Of a DNA stretch of 64,000 bases, positions 18,286 through 27,654 are shown piece after piece. The stretch is taken from the NCBI RefSeq assembly GCF_048595595.1, contig NZ_CP184347.1; one strand, 5' to 3'. Within the stretch, counting starts at the first letter, position 1; the number at the start of each line of letters is the position of its first letter. The stretch is from Bacteroides pyogenes_A (lineage in GTDB: Bacteria; Bacteroidota; Bacteroidia; Bacteroidales; Bacteroidaceae). The translations under genes and the position numbers were made by a program. The notes under the pieces are model-generated. The model ran no database searches. It worked only from the letters and a program-made list of their open reading frames with translations, and was not told the DNA's origin.

Positions 18286-19542
18286 ATGGCCAAAAAAGAA
18301 GAGACAATCAGCTTGATTGACACATTTTCGGAATTTAAAGAATTGAAGAATATCGATAGAACTACAATGGTGAGCGTGCTCGAAGAGTCGTTCCGTAGTG
18401 TAATCGCGAAAATGTTTGGCACCGATGAAAATTACGACGTAATCGTAAACCCGGACAAGGGGGATTTTGAAATATGGCGTAACCGTGAAGTTGTGGCGGA
18501 CGAGGAACTGACAAACCCCAATATGCAAATCTCGCTTACCGAAGCGCGCGAAATCGACGCCTCGTACGAAGTGGGCGAGGAGGTAACTGACGAGGTTATC
18601 TTTGCCAAGTTCGGGCGTCGCGCCATCCTTAATCTTCGTCAGACGTTGGCTTCCAAAATTCTGGAGCTGGAAAAAGATAGTCTTTATAATAAGTATATAG
18701 ATAAGGTAGGAACCATTATCAATGCGGAAGTATACCAGATATGGAAAAAAGAGATTCTGCTTCTGGATGATGAAGGCAATGAATTGTTACTGCCTAAAGC
18801 CGAACAGATTCCGAGCGATTTTTACCGTAAGGGGGAAATGGCGCGTGCCGTAGTAGCGCGAGTGGATAATAAAAACAACAATCCGAAGATTATTTTGTCT
18901 CGTACTTCTCCGGTCTTTCTTCAACGGTTGTTCGAATTGGAAGTGCCCGAGATTAACGACGGGTTGATTACCATCAAGAAGATAGCCCGCATGCCCGGTG
19001 AACGTGCCAAAATAGCGGTCGAATCTTACGACGACAGAATAGATCCGGTAGGGGCTTGTGTCGGTGTAAAGGGTAGTCGTATTCACGGAATCGTTCGTGA
19101 GCTGCGTAATGAAAACATTGATGTAATTAATTATACGTCGAATATTTCGTTGTTTATCCAACGCGCTTTGAGTCCGGCTAAAATATCTTCTATCCGTTTG
19201 AACGAAGAAGAGAGAAAGGCAGAAGTGTTTCTAAAGCCGGAAGAAGTGTCGCTTGCCATCGGTAAGGGCGGATTGAATATTAAGCTGGCGAGTATGCTGA
19301 CCGAATACACCATCGACGTGTTCCGCGAGCTGGATGAGAGCGTGCAGGATGAAGATATCTATCTCGATGAATTCAGGGATGAGATTGACGGATGGGTGAT
19401 TGATTCCATTAAGTCTATTGGAATAGATACGGCGAAAGCGGTGTTGAACGCGCCTCGTGAGATGTTGATTGAAAAAACGGATCTGGAAGAAGAAACGGTA
19501 GACGAGGTTATTCGTATTTTGAAATCGGAGTTTGAGGAATAG
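18286..19542 (+). CDS. nusA: Transcription termination/antitermination factor NusA
   Basis: The 418-residue product has the N-terminal RNA polymerase-binding domain, an S1 domain around residues 135-200 and two KH domains, with GVKGSRIHGIVRELRNENID and IGKGGLNIKLASMLTEY. A short helical C-terminal extension follows. NusA modulates pausing, termination and antitermination. It sits between rimP and infB, with a 62-bp gap before infB. Confidence 0.97.
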   Translation: MAKKEETISLIDTFSEFKELKNIDRTTMVSVLEESFRSVIAKMFGTDENYDVIVNPDKGDFEIWRNREVVADEELTNPNMQISLTEAREIDASYEVGEEVTDEVIFAKFGRRAILNLRQTLASKILELEKDSLYNKYIDKVGTIINAEVYQIWKKEILLLDDEGNELLLPKAEQIPSDFYRKGEMARAVVARVDNKNNNPKIILSRTSPVFLQRLFELEVPEINDGLITIKKIARMPGERAKIAVESYDDRIDPVGACVGVKGSRIHGIVRELRNENIDVINYTSNISLFIQRALSPAKISSIRLNEEERKAEVFLKPEEVSLAIGKGGLNIKLASMLTEYTIDVFRELDESVQDEDIYLDEFRDEIDGWVIDSIKSIGIDTAKAVLNAPREMLIEKTDLEEETVDEVIRILKSEFEE

Positions 19543-19604
19543 TAACATTTACTGTTTCGTAAATAAAAAACAATCCGGCTCCATTTAATTATTAAATTTA
19601 AGAT

Positions 19605-22592
19605 ATGACGATAAGGTTAAACAAAGTTACAAGAGATTTAAATGTAGGAATTTCAACGGTAGTTGAGTTCCTGCAGAAGAAAGGGTATTCCGTAGAGGCT
19701 AATCCTAATACCAAAATTAGTGAGGAGCAATACGCTATACTCGTCAAAGAGTTTAGCACAGATAAAAATCTTAGACTTGAATCGGAGCGTTTCATTCAGG
19801 AACGTCAGAATAAGGATCGCAATAAAGCGTCGGTATCTATTGAGGGATTTGAAAAAGAATCGGAGAAGCCGAAGGCGGATGATGTGATTAAGACAGTTGT
19901 TCCCGAAGAAGCTCGCCCGAAGTTTAAACCTGTCGGAAAGATTGATTTAGACAATTTAGGAGGTCGGAAGATAGAAAAAGAGCCGGAAAAGAAAGAACAG
20001 CCTGAAGTTGGACAACACGAAGCAAGGGTTGAGGTGAAGAAAGAAGAAAAAGAAGAAGTTGCAGAGCTCGTTGTAAAAGACGAGGTGATAATGCAAGAGC
20101 AAGAGGAAACCAAGCCGGCGGAAGTAGTGAATGTGGTGAAAGAAATGAGTAAAGAGGAACCAAAAGTAGAAGCCTCGCCTGTAGAGGTAGAGAAAGACCA
20201 GGCTAAAGAAGACGGGAAGGCTGCCGATTCGGGTGAACCCGTTTCTGGAGAAGCAGATTCAAAGAATGACGGAATCTTCAAAATCCATCAGCCGGAACTG
20301 GGTGCAAAGATCAATGTTATCGGTCAAATAGACTTGGCAGCGTTGAACCAGTCCACCCGGCCGAAGAAAAAATCGAAAGAAGAGAAGCGTAAGGAACGGG
20401 AAGAGAAAGAGAAAATCCGCCAGGATCAGAAAAAACAGATGAAAGAGGCCATCATCAAGGAGATTCGCCGGGAAGACACGAAATTGTCGAAAGGCGGAAA
20501 GGATGCTGAGGCTGGGGGAAGTAAGAAGAAACGGAATCGCATCAATAAAGAAAAAGTGGATGTGGACAACGTGGCTACTTCTCATTTCGGAGGTTCGAGA
20601 GGTTCGGGACAAGGAAAGACTAACGGACAAGGCAGTGGCAAGAAGAGCCATGGCAAAGACCGCTTTAAGAAACCGATTATCAAGCAGGAGGTCAGTGAAG
20701 AGGATGTAGCAAAACAAGTGAAAGAAACATTGGCACGCCTTACGACTAAAGGAAAGAACAAGGCTTCCAAATATCGCAAGGAGAAACGCGAAATGGCTTC
20801 CAGCCGTATGCAGGAATTGGAAGATCAGGAAATGGCGGAAAGCAAGGTGCTGAAGCTGACGGAGTTTGTAACGGCCAACGAACTGGCAACTATGATGGAT
20901 ATCTCTGTCAATCAGGTTATCGCTACTTGCATGAGTATCGGAATCATGGTTTCTATCAATCAGCGTCTGGATGCCGAAACAATCAATATCGTGGCCGAAG
21001 AGTTCGGTTTCAAGACGGAATATATCAGTGCGGAAGTGGCGCAGGCCATTGTTGAAGAAGAAGACGCCCCGGAAGATTTGCAACCGCGTGCGCCTATCGT
21101 TACAGTGATGGGACACGTCGACCATGGTAAAACTTCATTGCTCGACTACATTCGCAAGGCAAATGTAATTGCGGGTGAAGCGGGAGGTATCACGCAGCAC
21201 ATCGGAGCTTACAATGTGAAGTTGGAAGACGGGCGCCGTATAACCTTCCTCGATACTCCGGGGCACGAAGCGTTTACTGCCATGCGTGCCCGTGGAGCCA
21301 AGGTGACGGATATCGCTATTATCATTGTGGCTGCAGACGACAGCGTGATGCCGCAAACCAAAGAAGCGATCAATCATGCAATGGCTGCCGGTGTGCCTAT
21401 TGTGTTTGCTATCAATAAGGTGGATAAGCCGACCGCCAATCCCGACAAGATTAAAGAAGAGCTTGCGAACATGAACTTCCTTGTGGAGGAATGGGGAGGT
21501 AAATATCAGTCGCAGGACATTTCAGCCAAACAAGGCCTGGGTGTGGCGGAACTGATGGAAAAGGTATTGCTGGAAGCTGAAATGCTTGAGTTGAAAGCGA
21601 ACCCTGACCGTAACGCCACGGGTTCTATCATCGAGTCTTCGTTGGATAAGGGACGCGGATATGTAGCGACAGTTCTGGTGTCGAACGGTACGCTGAAAGT
21701 AGGCGATATCGTTCTGGCGGGAACAAGCTACGGACGTGTGAAGGCTATGTTCAACGAACGCAACCAACGTGTGAAAGAAGCGGGACCGTCTGCTCCGTCA
21801 CTGATTCTCGGATTGAACGGAGCGCCGGCAGCCGGTGATACGTTCCATGTAGTAGAGACCGACCAGGAAGCCCGTGAAATTACGAATAAGCGTGAGCAGC
21901 TGGCTCGTGAGCAAGGATTGCGTACACAGAAGATTCTGACTCTCGATGAGCTTGGCCGTCGTATCGCTTTGGGTAACTTCCAGGAATTGAACATCATCGT
22001 GAAGGGTGACGTGGATGGATCGGTTGAGGCGTTGAGCGACTCGTTGATCAAATTGTCTACAGAGCAGATTCAGGTGAATGTGATTCACAAGGGAGTGGGG
22101 CAGATATCCGAATCGGATGTTTCTTTGGCTGCCGCTTCCGATGCGATTATCGTAGGATTCCAAGTGCGTCCTTCCACCGCAGCCGCCAAGATGGCAGAGC
22201 AGGATGGAGTAGACATCCGTAAGTACTCGGTAATCTACGATGCCATCGAGGAAGTGAAGTCGGCTATGGAAGGTATGTTGGCGCCTGAGTTGAAAGAACA
22301 GGTGACTGCTACGATAGAGATTCGCGAGGTATTCAACATCACCAAGGTGGGTATTGTAGCCGGAGCGATGGTGAAGACCGGAAAGGTAAAGCGCAGCGAC
22401 AAGGCTCGTTTGATTCGCGACGGTATCGTTATCTTCACAGGGAACATCAATGCGTTGAAACGTTTTAAAGACGATGTGAAAGAAGTCGGCACGAACTTCG
22501 AATGCGGTATCAGTCTGGTAAACTGCAACGATATGAAAGTAGGCGACGTTATCGAGACGTTCGAGGAAATCGAAGTGAAGCAGACTTTGTAA
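19605..22592 (+). CDS. infB: Translation initiation factor IF-2
   Basis: The 995-residue protein has an IF2-N domain at the start, a long Lys/Glu-rich linker to about residue 400, a second IF2-N-like segment (LTEFVTANELATMMDISVN), and the GTPase domain with GHVDHGKT at about 503-510, DTPGHEAF and NKVDKP. EF-Tu-like domain II, domain III and the fMet-tRNA-binding domain complete it. IF-2 brings initiator tRNA to the 30S subunit. Last gene of the rimP operon; an intrinsic terminator follows 70 bp downstream. Confidence 0.98.
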   Translation: MTIRLNKVTRDLNVGISTVVEFLQKKGYSVEANPNTKISEEQYAILVKEFSTDKNLRLESERFIQERQNKDRNKASVSIEGFEKESEKPKADDVIKTVVPEEARPKFKPVGKIDLDNLGGRKIEKEPEKKEQPEVGQHEARVEVKKEEKEEVAELVVKDEVIMQEQEETKPAEVVNVVKEMSKEEPKVEASPVEVEKDQAKEDGKAADSGEPVSGEADSKNDGIFKIHQPELGAKINVIGQIDLAALNQSTRPKKKSKEEKRKEREEKEKIRQDQKKQMKEAIIKEIRREDTKLSKGGKDAEAGGSKKKRNRINKEKVDVDNVATSHFGGSRGSGQGKTNGQGSGKKSHGKDRFKKPIIKQEVSEEDVAKQVKETLARLTTKGKNKASKYRKEKREMASSRMQELEDQEMAESKVLKLTEFVTANELATMMDISVNQVIATCMSIGIMVSINQRLDAETINIVAEEFGFKTEYISAEVAQAIVEEEDAPEDLQPRAPIVTVMGHVDHGKTSLLDYIRKANVIAGEAGGITQHIGAYNVKLEDGRRITFLDTPGHEAFTAMRARGAKVTDIAIIIVAADDSVMPQTKEAINHAMAAGVPIVFAINKVDKPTANPDKIKEELANMNFLVEEWGGKYQSQDISAKQGLGVAELMEKVLLEAEMLELKANPDRNATGSIIESSLDKGRGYVATVLVSNGTLKVGDIVLAGTSYGRVKAMFNERNQRVKEAGPSAPSLILGLNGAPAAGDTFHVVETDQEAREITNKREQLAREQGLRTQKILTLDELGRRIALGNFQELNIIVKGDVDGSVEALSDSLIKLSTEQIQVNVIHKGVGQISESDVSLAAASDAIIVGFQVRPSTAAAKMAEQDGVDIRKYSVIYDAIEEVKSAMEGMLAPELKEQVTATIEIREVFNITKVGIVAGAMVKTGKVKRSDKARLIRDGIVIFTGNINALKRFKDDVKEVGTNFECGISLVNCNDMKVGDVIETFEEIEVKQTL

Positions 22593-22661
22593 GGAGAAAA
22601 AAGATAAGTCGCTGCTGTATGGCTTGATGCTGTTGCGGCAACATATATATAAAGATAAAGG

Positions 22662-22711
22662 GTGGTAATGTGGTACTGTTTGCAGAACACCACCTTACCA
22701 CTTTCTTTTTA
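22662..22711 (+). terminator. Intrinsic terminator after infB
   Basis: GTGGTAA (22662-22668) pairs with TTACCAC (22695-22701), extended inward by GTGGT with ACCAC, and the tail is T-rich (TTTCTTTTT). Confidence 0.8.
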
Positions 22712-22758
22712 TCCTTTACTTTTCTGAATTTTTTATCAATCGATATAACACAGGGGTA

Positions 22759-23289
22759 ATGACTACAATTGACATAATCATCCTTTTCTTTATAGGTATA
22801 GGAGTAGTGACCGGACTGATGAAAGGATTCATCCGGCAATTGGCTTCCATTCTCGGGCTGATAGTAGGATTATTGGCTGCAAGGGCGCTGTATCAGGCTT
22901 TGGCGGAACGCTTATGTCCTGCACTGACAGATTCTATGACGGTGGCTCAGGTTTTGGCTTTTGTCATTATTTGGATAGCTGTACCGCTGCTCTTCTCGTT
23001 GGTGGCTTCGTTGCTGACAAGAGCGTTGGAGGCTGTTTCCTTAGGATGGCTGAACCGTTGGTTGGGAAGCGGGTTGGGAGCGATAAAATACATGCTTCTG
23101 GTCAGCCTTATGATCTTTGTAATCGAGTATATCGATGGTGATAATAAGTTAATCGGTGCAACAAAAAAGAAAGAGTCTGCGTTATACTATCCAATGGAAA
23201 GATTCGGAAAAATATTTTTCCCTGCCGCCAAAAATATGACAGAACAATATATATTAGAACATAAAGATGCAACAAGAAGAACCCAATAA
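22759..23289 (+). CDS. CvpA-family membrane protein
   Basis: The 176-residue product has four predicted transmembrane helices and the CvpA pattern (VTGLMKGFIRQLASILGLIVG near the N terminus, with the conserved Gly-Phe/Lys-Gly turn). CvpA homologues affect envelope integrity and colicin V export in E. coli; the molecular role is unclear. Its last 23 bp overlap the start of sufB, implying translational coupling, so it may be the first gene of the suf operon. Confidence 0.88.
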   Translation: MTTIDIIILFFIGIGVVTGLMKGFIRQLASILGLIVGLLAARALYQALAERLCPALTDSMTVAQVLAFVIIWIAVPLLFSLVASLLTRALEAVSLGWLNRWLGSGLGAIKYMLLVSLMIFVIEYIDGDNKLIGATKKKESALYYPMERFGKIFFPAAKNMTEQYILEHKDATRRTQ

Positions 23290-24721
23290 ATATGTAAAAG
23301 AACTTACGAATGAGAAGTACAAGTACGGCTTTACAACCGATGTGCACACCGAAATCATCGAGCGAGGGCTGAATGAAGACGTGATCAGGCTCATTTCGTC
23401 GAAGAAGAACGAACCCGAGTGGTTGCTCGAGTTTCGTTTGAAAGCGTACCGGCATTGGCTGACGCTGGAGATTCCCACATGGGCGCATCTCCGTATTCCT
23501 GAGATAGACTATCAGGCTATTTCGTACTATGCCGACCCCACGAAGAAGAAAGAGGGTCCGAAGAGCATGGATGAAGTAGATCCTGAGTTAATCAAGACAT
23601 TCAATAAGTTAGGTATTCCTCTGGAAGAGCAGATGGCGTTGAGCGGGATGGCTGTGGATGCAGTTATGGACTCCGTATCTGTAAAGACCACTTTCAAAGA
23701 GACGTTGATGGAAAAGGGAATCATATTCTGCTCATTCAGCGAAGCGGTACGCGAACATCCCGACCTTGTCAGAAAATACATGGGATCGGTAGTGGGCTAC
23801 CGCGACAATTTCTTTGCCGCATTGAATTCCGCCGTGTTTTCCGATGGGTCCTTCGTCTATATTCCTAAAGGTGTTCGCTGTCCGATGGAACTTTCCACTT
23901 ACTTCCGCATCAATGCCCGTAACACCGGGCAGTTCGAACGCACGCTCATTGTGGCGGACGATGATTCTTATGTTTCTTATCTGGAGGGATGCACGGCTCC
24001 CATGCGCGATGAGAACCAGTTGCATGCCGCCATTGTGGAGATTGTGGTGCACGACCGTGCGGAAGTGAAATACAGTACGGTTCAGAATTGGTATCCGGGG
24101 GATGCCGAAGGCAAAGGCGGTGTATACAACTTCGTGACGAAGCGCGGCAACTGCAAAGGTGTGGATAGTAAACTCTCTTGGACACAGGTAGAAACGGGAT
24201 CCGCCATTACTTGGAAGTATCCTTCCTGCATTCTGACCGGAGATAATTCGACAGCGGAATTTTACTCGGTAGCGGTGACGAACAACTATCAGCAGGCGGA
24301 TACCGGTACCAAAATGATTCACTTGGGGAAGAATACCCGCAGCACAATCGTGAGTAAAGGTATCTCTGCCGGATACAGCGAGAATTCGTATCGAGGCTTG
24401 GTGCGTGTGTCGGAGAAAGCCGACAATGCCCGTAACTACAGTCAGTGCGACTCGTTGCTGCTGGGCGATAAGTGTGGAGCGCATACTTTCCCTTATATGG
24501 ACATCCATAATGAAACGGCTGTGGTGGAACACGAGGCTACTACCAGCAAAATTAGCGAAGATCAGGTATTTTACTGCAACCAGCGCGGCATTTCGACCGA
24601 AGATGCCATCGGCCTGATTGTAAATGGATATGCGAAAGAAGTGTTGAACAAACTGCCTATGGAGTTTGCGGTAGAAGCGCAAAAATTGCTCAGCATCTCG
24701 CTGGAGGGTAGTGTAGGATAA
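23267..24721 (+). CDS. sufB: Fe-S cluster scaffold subunit SufB
   Basis: The 484-residue product matches SufB along its length, with the beta-helical core (RGNCKGVDSKLSWTQVE and the ISAGYSENSYRGLVRVS region) and the C-terminal CNQRGISTEDA block. SufB forms the SufBC2D complex on which cytosolic Fe-S clusters are built. It begins inside cvpA and is followed by a barrel-protein gene rather than sufC, which is unusual. Confidence 0.97.
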   Translation: MQQEEPNKYVKELTNEKYKYGFTTDVHTEIIERGLNEDVIRLISSKKNEPEWLLEFRLKAYRHWLTLEIPTWAHLRIPEIDYQAISYYADPTKKKEGPKSMDEVDPELIKTFNKLGIPLEEQMALSGMAVDAVMDSVSVKTTFKETLMEKGIIFCSFSEAVREHPDLVRKYMGSVVGYRDNFFAALNSAVFSDGSFVYIPKGVRCPMELSTYFRINARNTGQFERTLIVADDDSYVSYLEGCTAPMRDENQLHAAIVEIVVHDRAEVKYSTVQNWYPGDAEGKGGVYNFVTKRGNCKGVDSKLSWTQVETGSAITWKYPSCILTGDNSTAEFYSVAVTNNYQQADTGTKMIHLGKNTRSTIVSKGISAGYSENSYRGLVRVSEKADNARNYSQCDSLLLGDKCGAHTFPYMDIHNETAVVEHEATTSKISEDQVFYCNQRGISTEDAIGLIVNGYAKEVLNKLPMEFAVEAQKLLSISLEGSVG

Positions 24722-24740
24722 ACAAAATCGAAGAAGAGAA

Positions 24741-25469
24741 ATGAACGGACAACGGATAGGTTGGTTGTTGGTGTTGCTGCTTTCTTTCGGATTGGTTCGC
24801 GCGCAACGCTATACGGAGAGTGAACGCAGATGGAGTTTTCAGGGAACGATTGGCCCGGCAATATCTGTGCTTTCACAGCATCCGTCGCATCACAAGTCGT
24901 CAACCGGATTTACCGCAGCGTTGGGGGTCGAGTACTATCTGCCCGAAAGCCGGTTTTCGCTCAAGGCGGGTTATCTGAGTGAGGAGATTAATCTGACTTC
25001 CTCTGTGCAGAAGAATCTTACACAACTGGAGCTTGGCGGACGCTACTATATATTTCCCGAACACTTCTGGGTGCAGGCATACGGTGGACTTTCCGCAGCA
25101 TGGAATTTCGCCTCCCGGACAGAAAGCGGAGTGATCGAACATTTCCATTATAATATGATTACCGAGAAGAGCGAGCTGAAACGTCAGGAGCATTATGATC
25201 TGAAGTCGCCTCGTCTTTCTCTGATGCCGGGCATAGGGTTGGAGATACCTTTGCTATCGTGTCTCATGCTTACTGTCGAATATCAGTTCCGTATGGGATT
25301 AGGTGCAAACCATACTGTGGAAGATCGGTCTTTCGCCCCTGTTCGTACCGACTATATACGTGCCAAGGGATTTCGGCACGGTTTGAACTTCGGGCTGAAG
25401 ATAGACTTTCCTTTTACTTTGACACAAGGGGATGGAGATACGATTTTCGACTGGATTTTCGGCAGATAG
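24741..25469 (+). CDS. Outer-membrane beta-barrel protein inserted between sufB and sufC
   Basis: The 242-residue product has a signal peptide (LLSFGLVRAQ) and repeated amphipathic strands ending in aromatic residues, as in small porin-like barrels (FTAALGVEYYLPESRFSLKAGY, LTVEYQFRMGLG). No enzyme motif is visible. It lies 19 bp after sufB and 38 bp before sufC, so it must be co-transcribed with them. Known suf operons do not require such a protein; a role in iron or envelope stress is possible, or the place may be accidental. Confidence 0.75.
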   Translation: MNGQRIGWLLVLLLSFGLVRAQRYTESERRWSFQGTIGPAISVLSQHPSHHKSSTGFTAALGVEYYLPESRFSLKAGYLSEEINLTSSVQKNLTQLELGGRYYIFPEHFWVQAYGGLSAAWNFASRTESGVIEHFHYNMITEKSELKRQEHYDLKSPRLSLMPGIGLEIPLLSCLMLTVEYQFRMGLGANHTVEDRSFAPVRTDYIRAKGFRHGLNFGLKIDFPFTLTQGDGDTIFDWIFGR

Positions 25470-25507
25470 TTTTGAATAAGAAACAGATAAAATTAGATAA
25501 ATAGACT

Positions 25508-26260
25508 ATGTTAGAAATAAAAGATTTGCATGCCGGCATTAACGGCAAAGAAATATTAAAGGGAATTACCCTTACGGTGAAACCGGGCGAAGTGCATGCC
25601 ATCATGGGACCGAACGGATCGGGAAAAAGTACGCTTTCTTCGGTGCTGGTAGGCAACCCCACTTTCGAAGTGACGAAGGGATCGGTAAGCTTTTACGGTA
25701 AGGATTTACTGGAACTGTCGCCCGAAGACCGTAGCCACGAAGGTATCTTTCTTAGCTTTCAGTATCCGGTGGAGATACCGGGGGTGAGCATGGTGAACTT
25801 TATGCGTACCGCCGTGAACGAACAGCGAAAGTATAAAGGTCTGCCGGCACTCTCCGCCAGCGAGTTCCTGAAACTGATGCGTGAGAAGCGTGCCGTGGTG
25901 GAGTTGGACAACAAACTGGCCAACCGTTCGGTGAACGAGGGCTTTTCGGGCGGGGAAAAGAAACGGAACGAGATATTCCAGATGGCGATGCTCGAGCCGC
26001 GCCTGAGCATTCTCGACGAGACCGATTCCGGTTTGGATATCGACGCGCTCCGTATTGTAGCCGAAGGCGTGAACAAACTGAAGACTCCCGAAACAAGCAC
26101 CATTGTGATAACTCACTACCAACGCTTGCTCGACTATATCAAGCCCGATATCGTTCATGTGCTTTATAAAGGGCGCATCGTGAAGACCGCCGGTCCGGAG
26201 CTGGCTTTGGAACTTGAAGAAAAGGGGTACGACTGGATTAAGAAAGAGTTAGGAGAATAA
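25508..26260 (+). CDS. sufC: Fe-S assembly ATPase SufC
   Basis: The 250-residue ABC-type ATPase has Walker A GPNGSGKST near residue 36, the Q-loop FLSFQYP, the signature FSGGEKKRNE, and Walker B with the SufC-typical SILDETDSGLDID. The switch His is in VITHYQR. SufC dimerises within SufBC2D and drives cluster assembly. Its stop overlaps the sufD start by one base. Confidence 0.97.
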   Translation: MLEIKDLHAGINGKEILKGITLTVKPGEVHAIMGPNGSGKSTLSSVLVGNPTFEVTKGSVSFYGKDLLELSPEDRSHEGIFLSFQYPVEIPGVSMVNFMRTAVNEQRKYKGLPALSASEFLKLMREKRAVVELDNKLANRSVNEGFSGGEKKRNEIFQMAMLEPRLSILDETDSGLDIDALRIVAEGVNKLKTPETSTIVITHYQRLLDYIKPDIVHVLYKGRIVKTAGPELALELEEKGYDWIKKELGE

Positions 26261-27606
26261 TGATGAACGCAGAACAACAATATATCGATCTCTTCACGCA
26301 CACCGAAGCCATGATATGCAAGCATAGCGCCGATGTGTTGAATGCGCCGAGGGCTGCCGCTTTCGCCGATTTCGAACGGATCGGATTCCCTGCTCGTAAA
26401 GTGGAGAAATATAAATATACGGATGTAAGCAAATGCTTTGAGCCCGACTTCGGCTTGAATCTCAACCGGTTGGATATCCCGGTAAACCCCTACGAAGTGT
26501 TTAAGTGCGATGTGCCCAATATGAGTACGGCTTTGTATTTCGTGGTGAACGATGCGTTTTACGGCAAATCGTTGCCCAAATATCATCTGCCTGAGGGGGT
26601 GATCTTCGGAAGCCTGAAAGAAGCGGCGCAGCAGCACCCCGAATTGGTGAAGAAATACTACGGGCAGCTGGCTGATACTGCGAAAGACGGAATAACCGCT
26701 TTCAACACCGCCTTTGCACAAGACGGAGTTTTCTTCTACGTTCCCAAGAACGTGGTGGTGGAGAAGCCTATCCAGTTGGTCAATATCCTTCGCGGCGATG
26801 TCGATTTTATGGTCAACCGCCGGGTGTTAATCATTCTGGAAGAAGGGGCGCAGGCACGTCTGCTGATTTGCGATCATGCCATGGACAATGTGAACTTTCT
26901 GGCTACCCAAGTGATTGAAGTGTTTGCCGGCGAGAATGCCGTATTTGATATGTACGAGCTGGAAGAAACACATACAAGTACGGTGCGTATCAGCAACCTG
27001 TATGTGAGGCAGGAGGCAAACAGCAGTGTGTTGCTGAATGGTATGACGTTGCATAACGGAACCACCCGCAATACGACCGAAGTGGTATTAGCGGGCGAAG
27101 GAGCCGAAATCAACCTTTGCGGCATGGCGATTACGGACAAGAACCAGCATGTGGATAACCATACGGTGATCGACCATGCAGTGCCCAACTGCACCAGTAA
27201 TGAGCTTTTCAAATATGTGCTCGACGAACAGTCGGTCGGAGCTTTTACCGGGTTGGTGCTGGTACGTCCCGGAGCACAGCATACCGCTTCGCAACAGACG
27301 AACCGCAATCTTTGCGTCACGCGCGAAGCCCGTATGTACACGCAGCCCCAGCTGGAGATTTACGCCGACGATGTGAAGTGTTCGCACGGAGCCACCGTAG
27401 GGCAACTCGACGAGAATGCCCTGTTCTACATGCGTGCCCGTGGCATTGCCGAGAAAGAAGCGCGTCTGTTGCTGATGTTCGCATTTGTCAATGAGGTGAT
27501 CGACAAGATTCGTCTGGATCCTCTCAAAGAACGCCTGCACCTGCTGGTGGAGAAACGTTTCCGCGGCGAATTGAACAAATGTCAGGGATGCGCTATCTGT
27601 AAGTAA
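26260..27606 (+). CDS. sufD: Fe-S assembly subunit SufD
   Basis: The 448-residue protein shares the SufB/SufD beta-helix core and ends with the GIAEKEARLLLMFAFVNEV block typical of SufD, then a short CQGCAICK tail. It pairs with SufB as the scaffold's second arm. Two ATG codons are tandem at 26260 and 26263; the first overlaps the sufC stop. The Cys-rich tail is conspicuous, and whether it binds metal is unknown. Confidence 0.95.
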   Translation: MMNAEQQYIDLFTHTEAMICKHSADVLNAPRAAAFADFERIGFPARKVEKYKYTDVSKCFEPDFGLNLNRLDIPVNPYEVFKCDVPNMSTALYFVVNDAFYGKSLPKYHLPEGVIFGSLKEAAQQHPELVKKYYGQLADTAKDGITAFNTAFAQDGVFFYVPKNVVVEKPIQLVNILRGDVDFMVNRRVLIILEEGAQARLLICDHAMDNVNFLATQVIEVFAGENAVFDMYELEETHTSTVRISNLYVRQEANSSVLLNGMTLHNGTTRNTTEVVLAGEGAEINLCGMAITDKNQHVDNHTVIDHAVPNCTSNELFKYVLDEQSVGAFTGLVLVRPGAQHTASQQTNRNLCVTREARMYTQPQLEIYADDVKCSHGATVGQLDENALFYMRARGIAEKEARLLLMFAFVNEVIDKIRLDPLKERLHLLVEKRFRGELNKCQGCAICK

Positions 27607-27654
27607 TATCTGTCTAATTCAAATTTTAAGGTTCCTTTCCAAAGCATAATCAAG

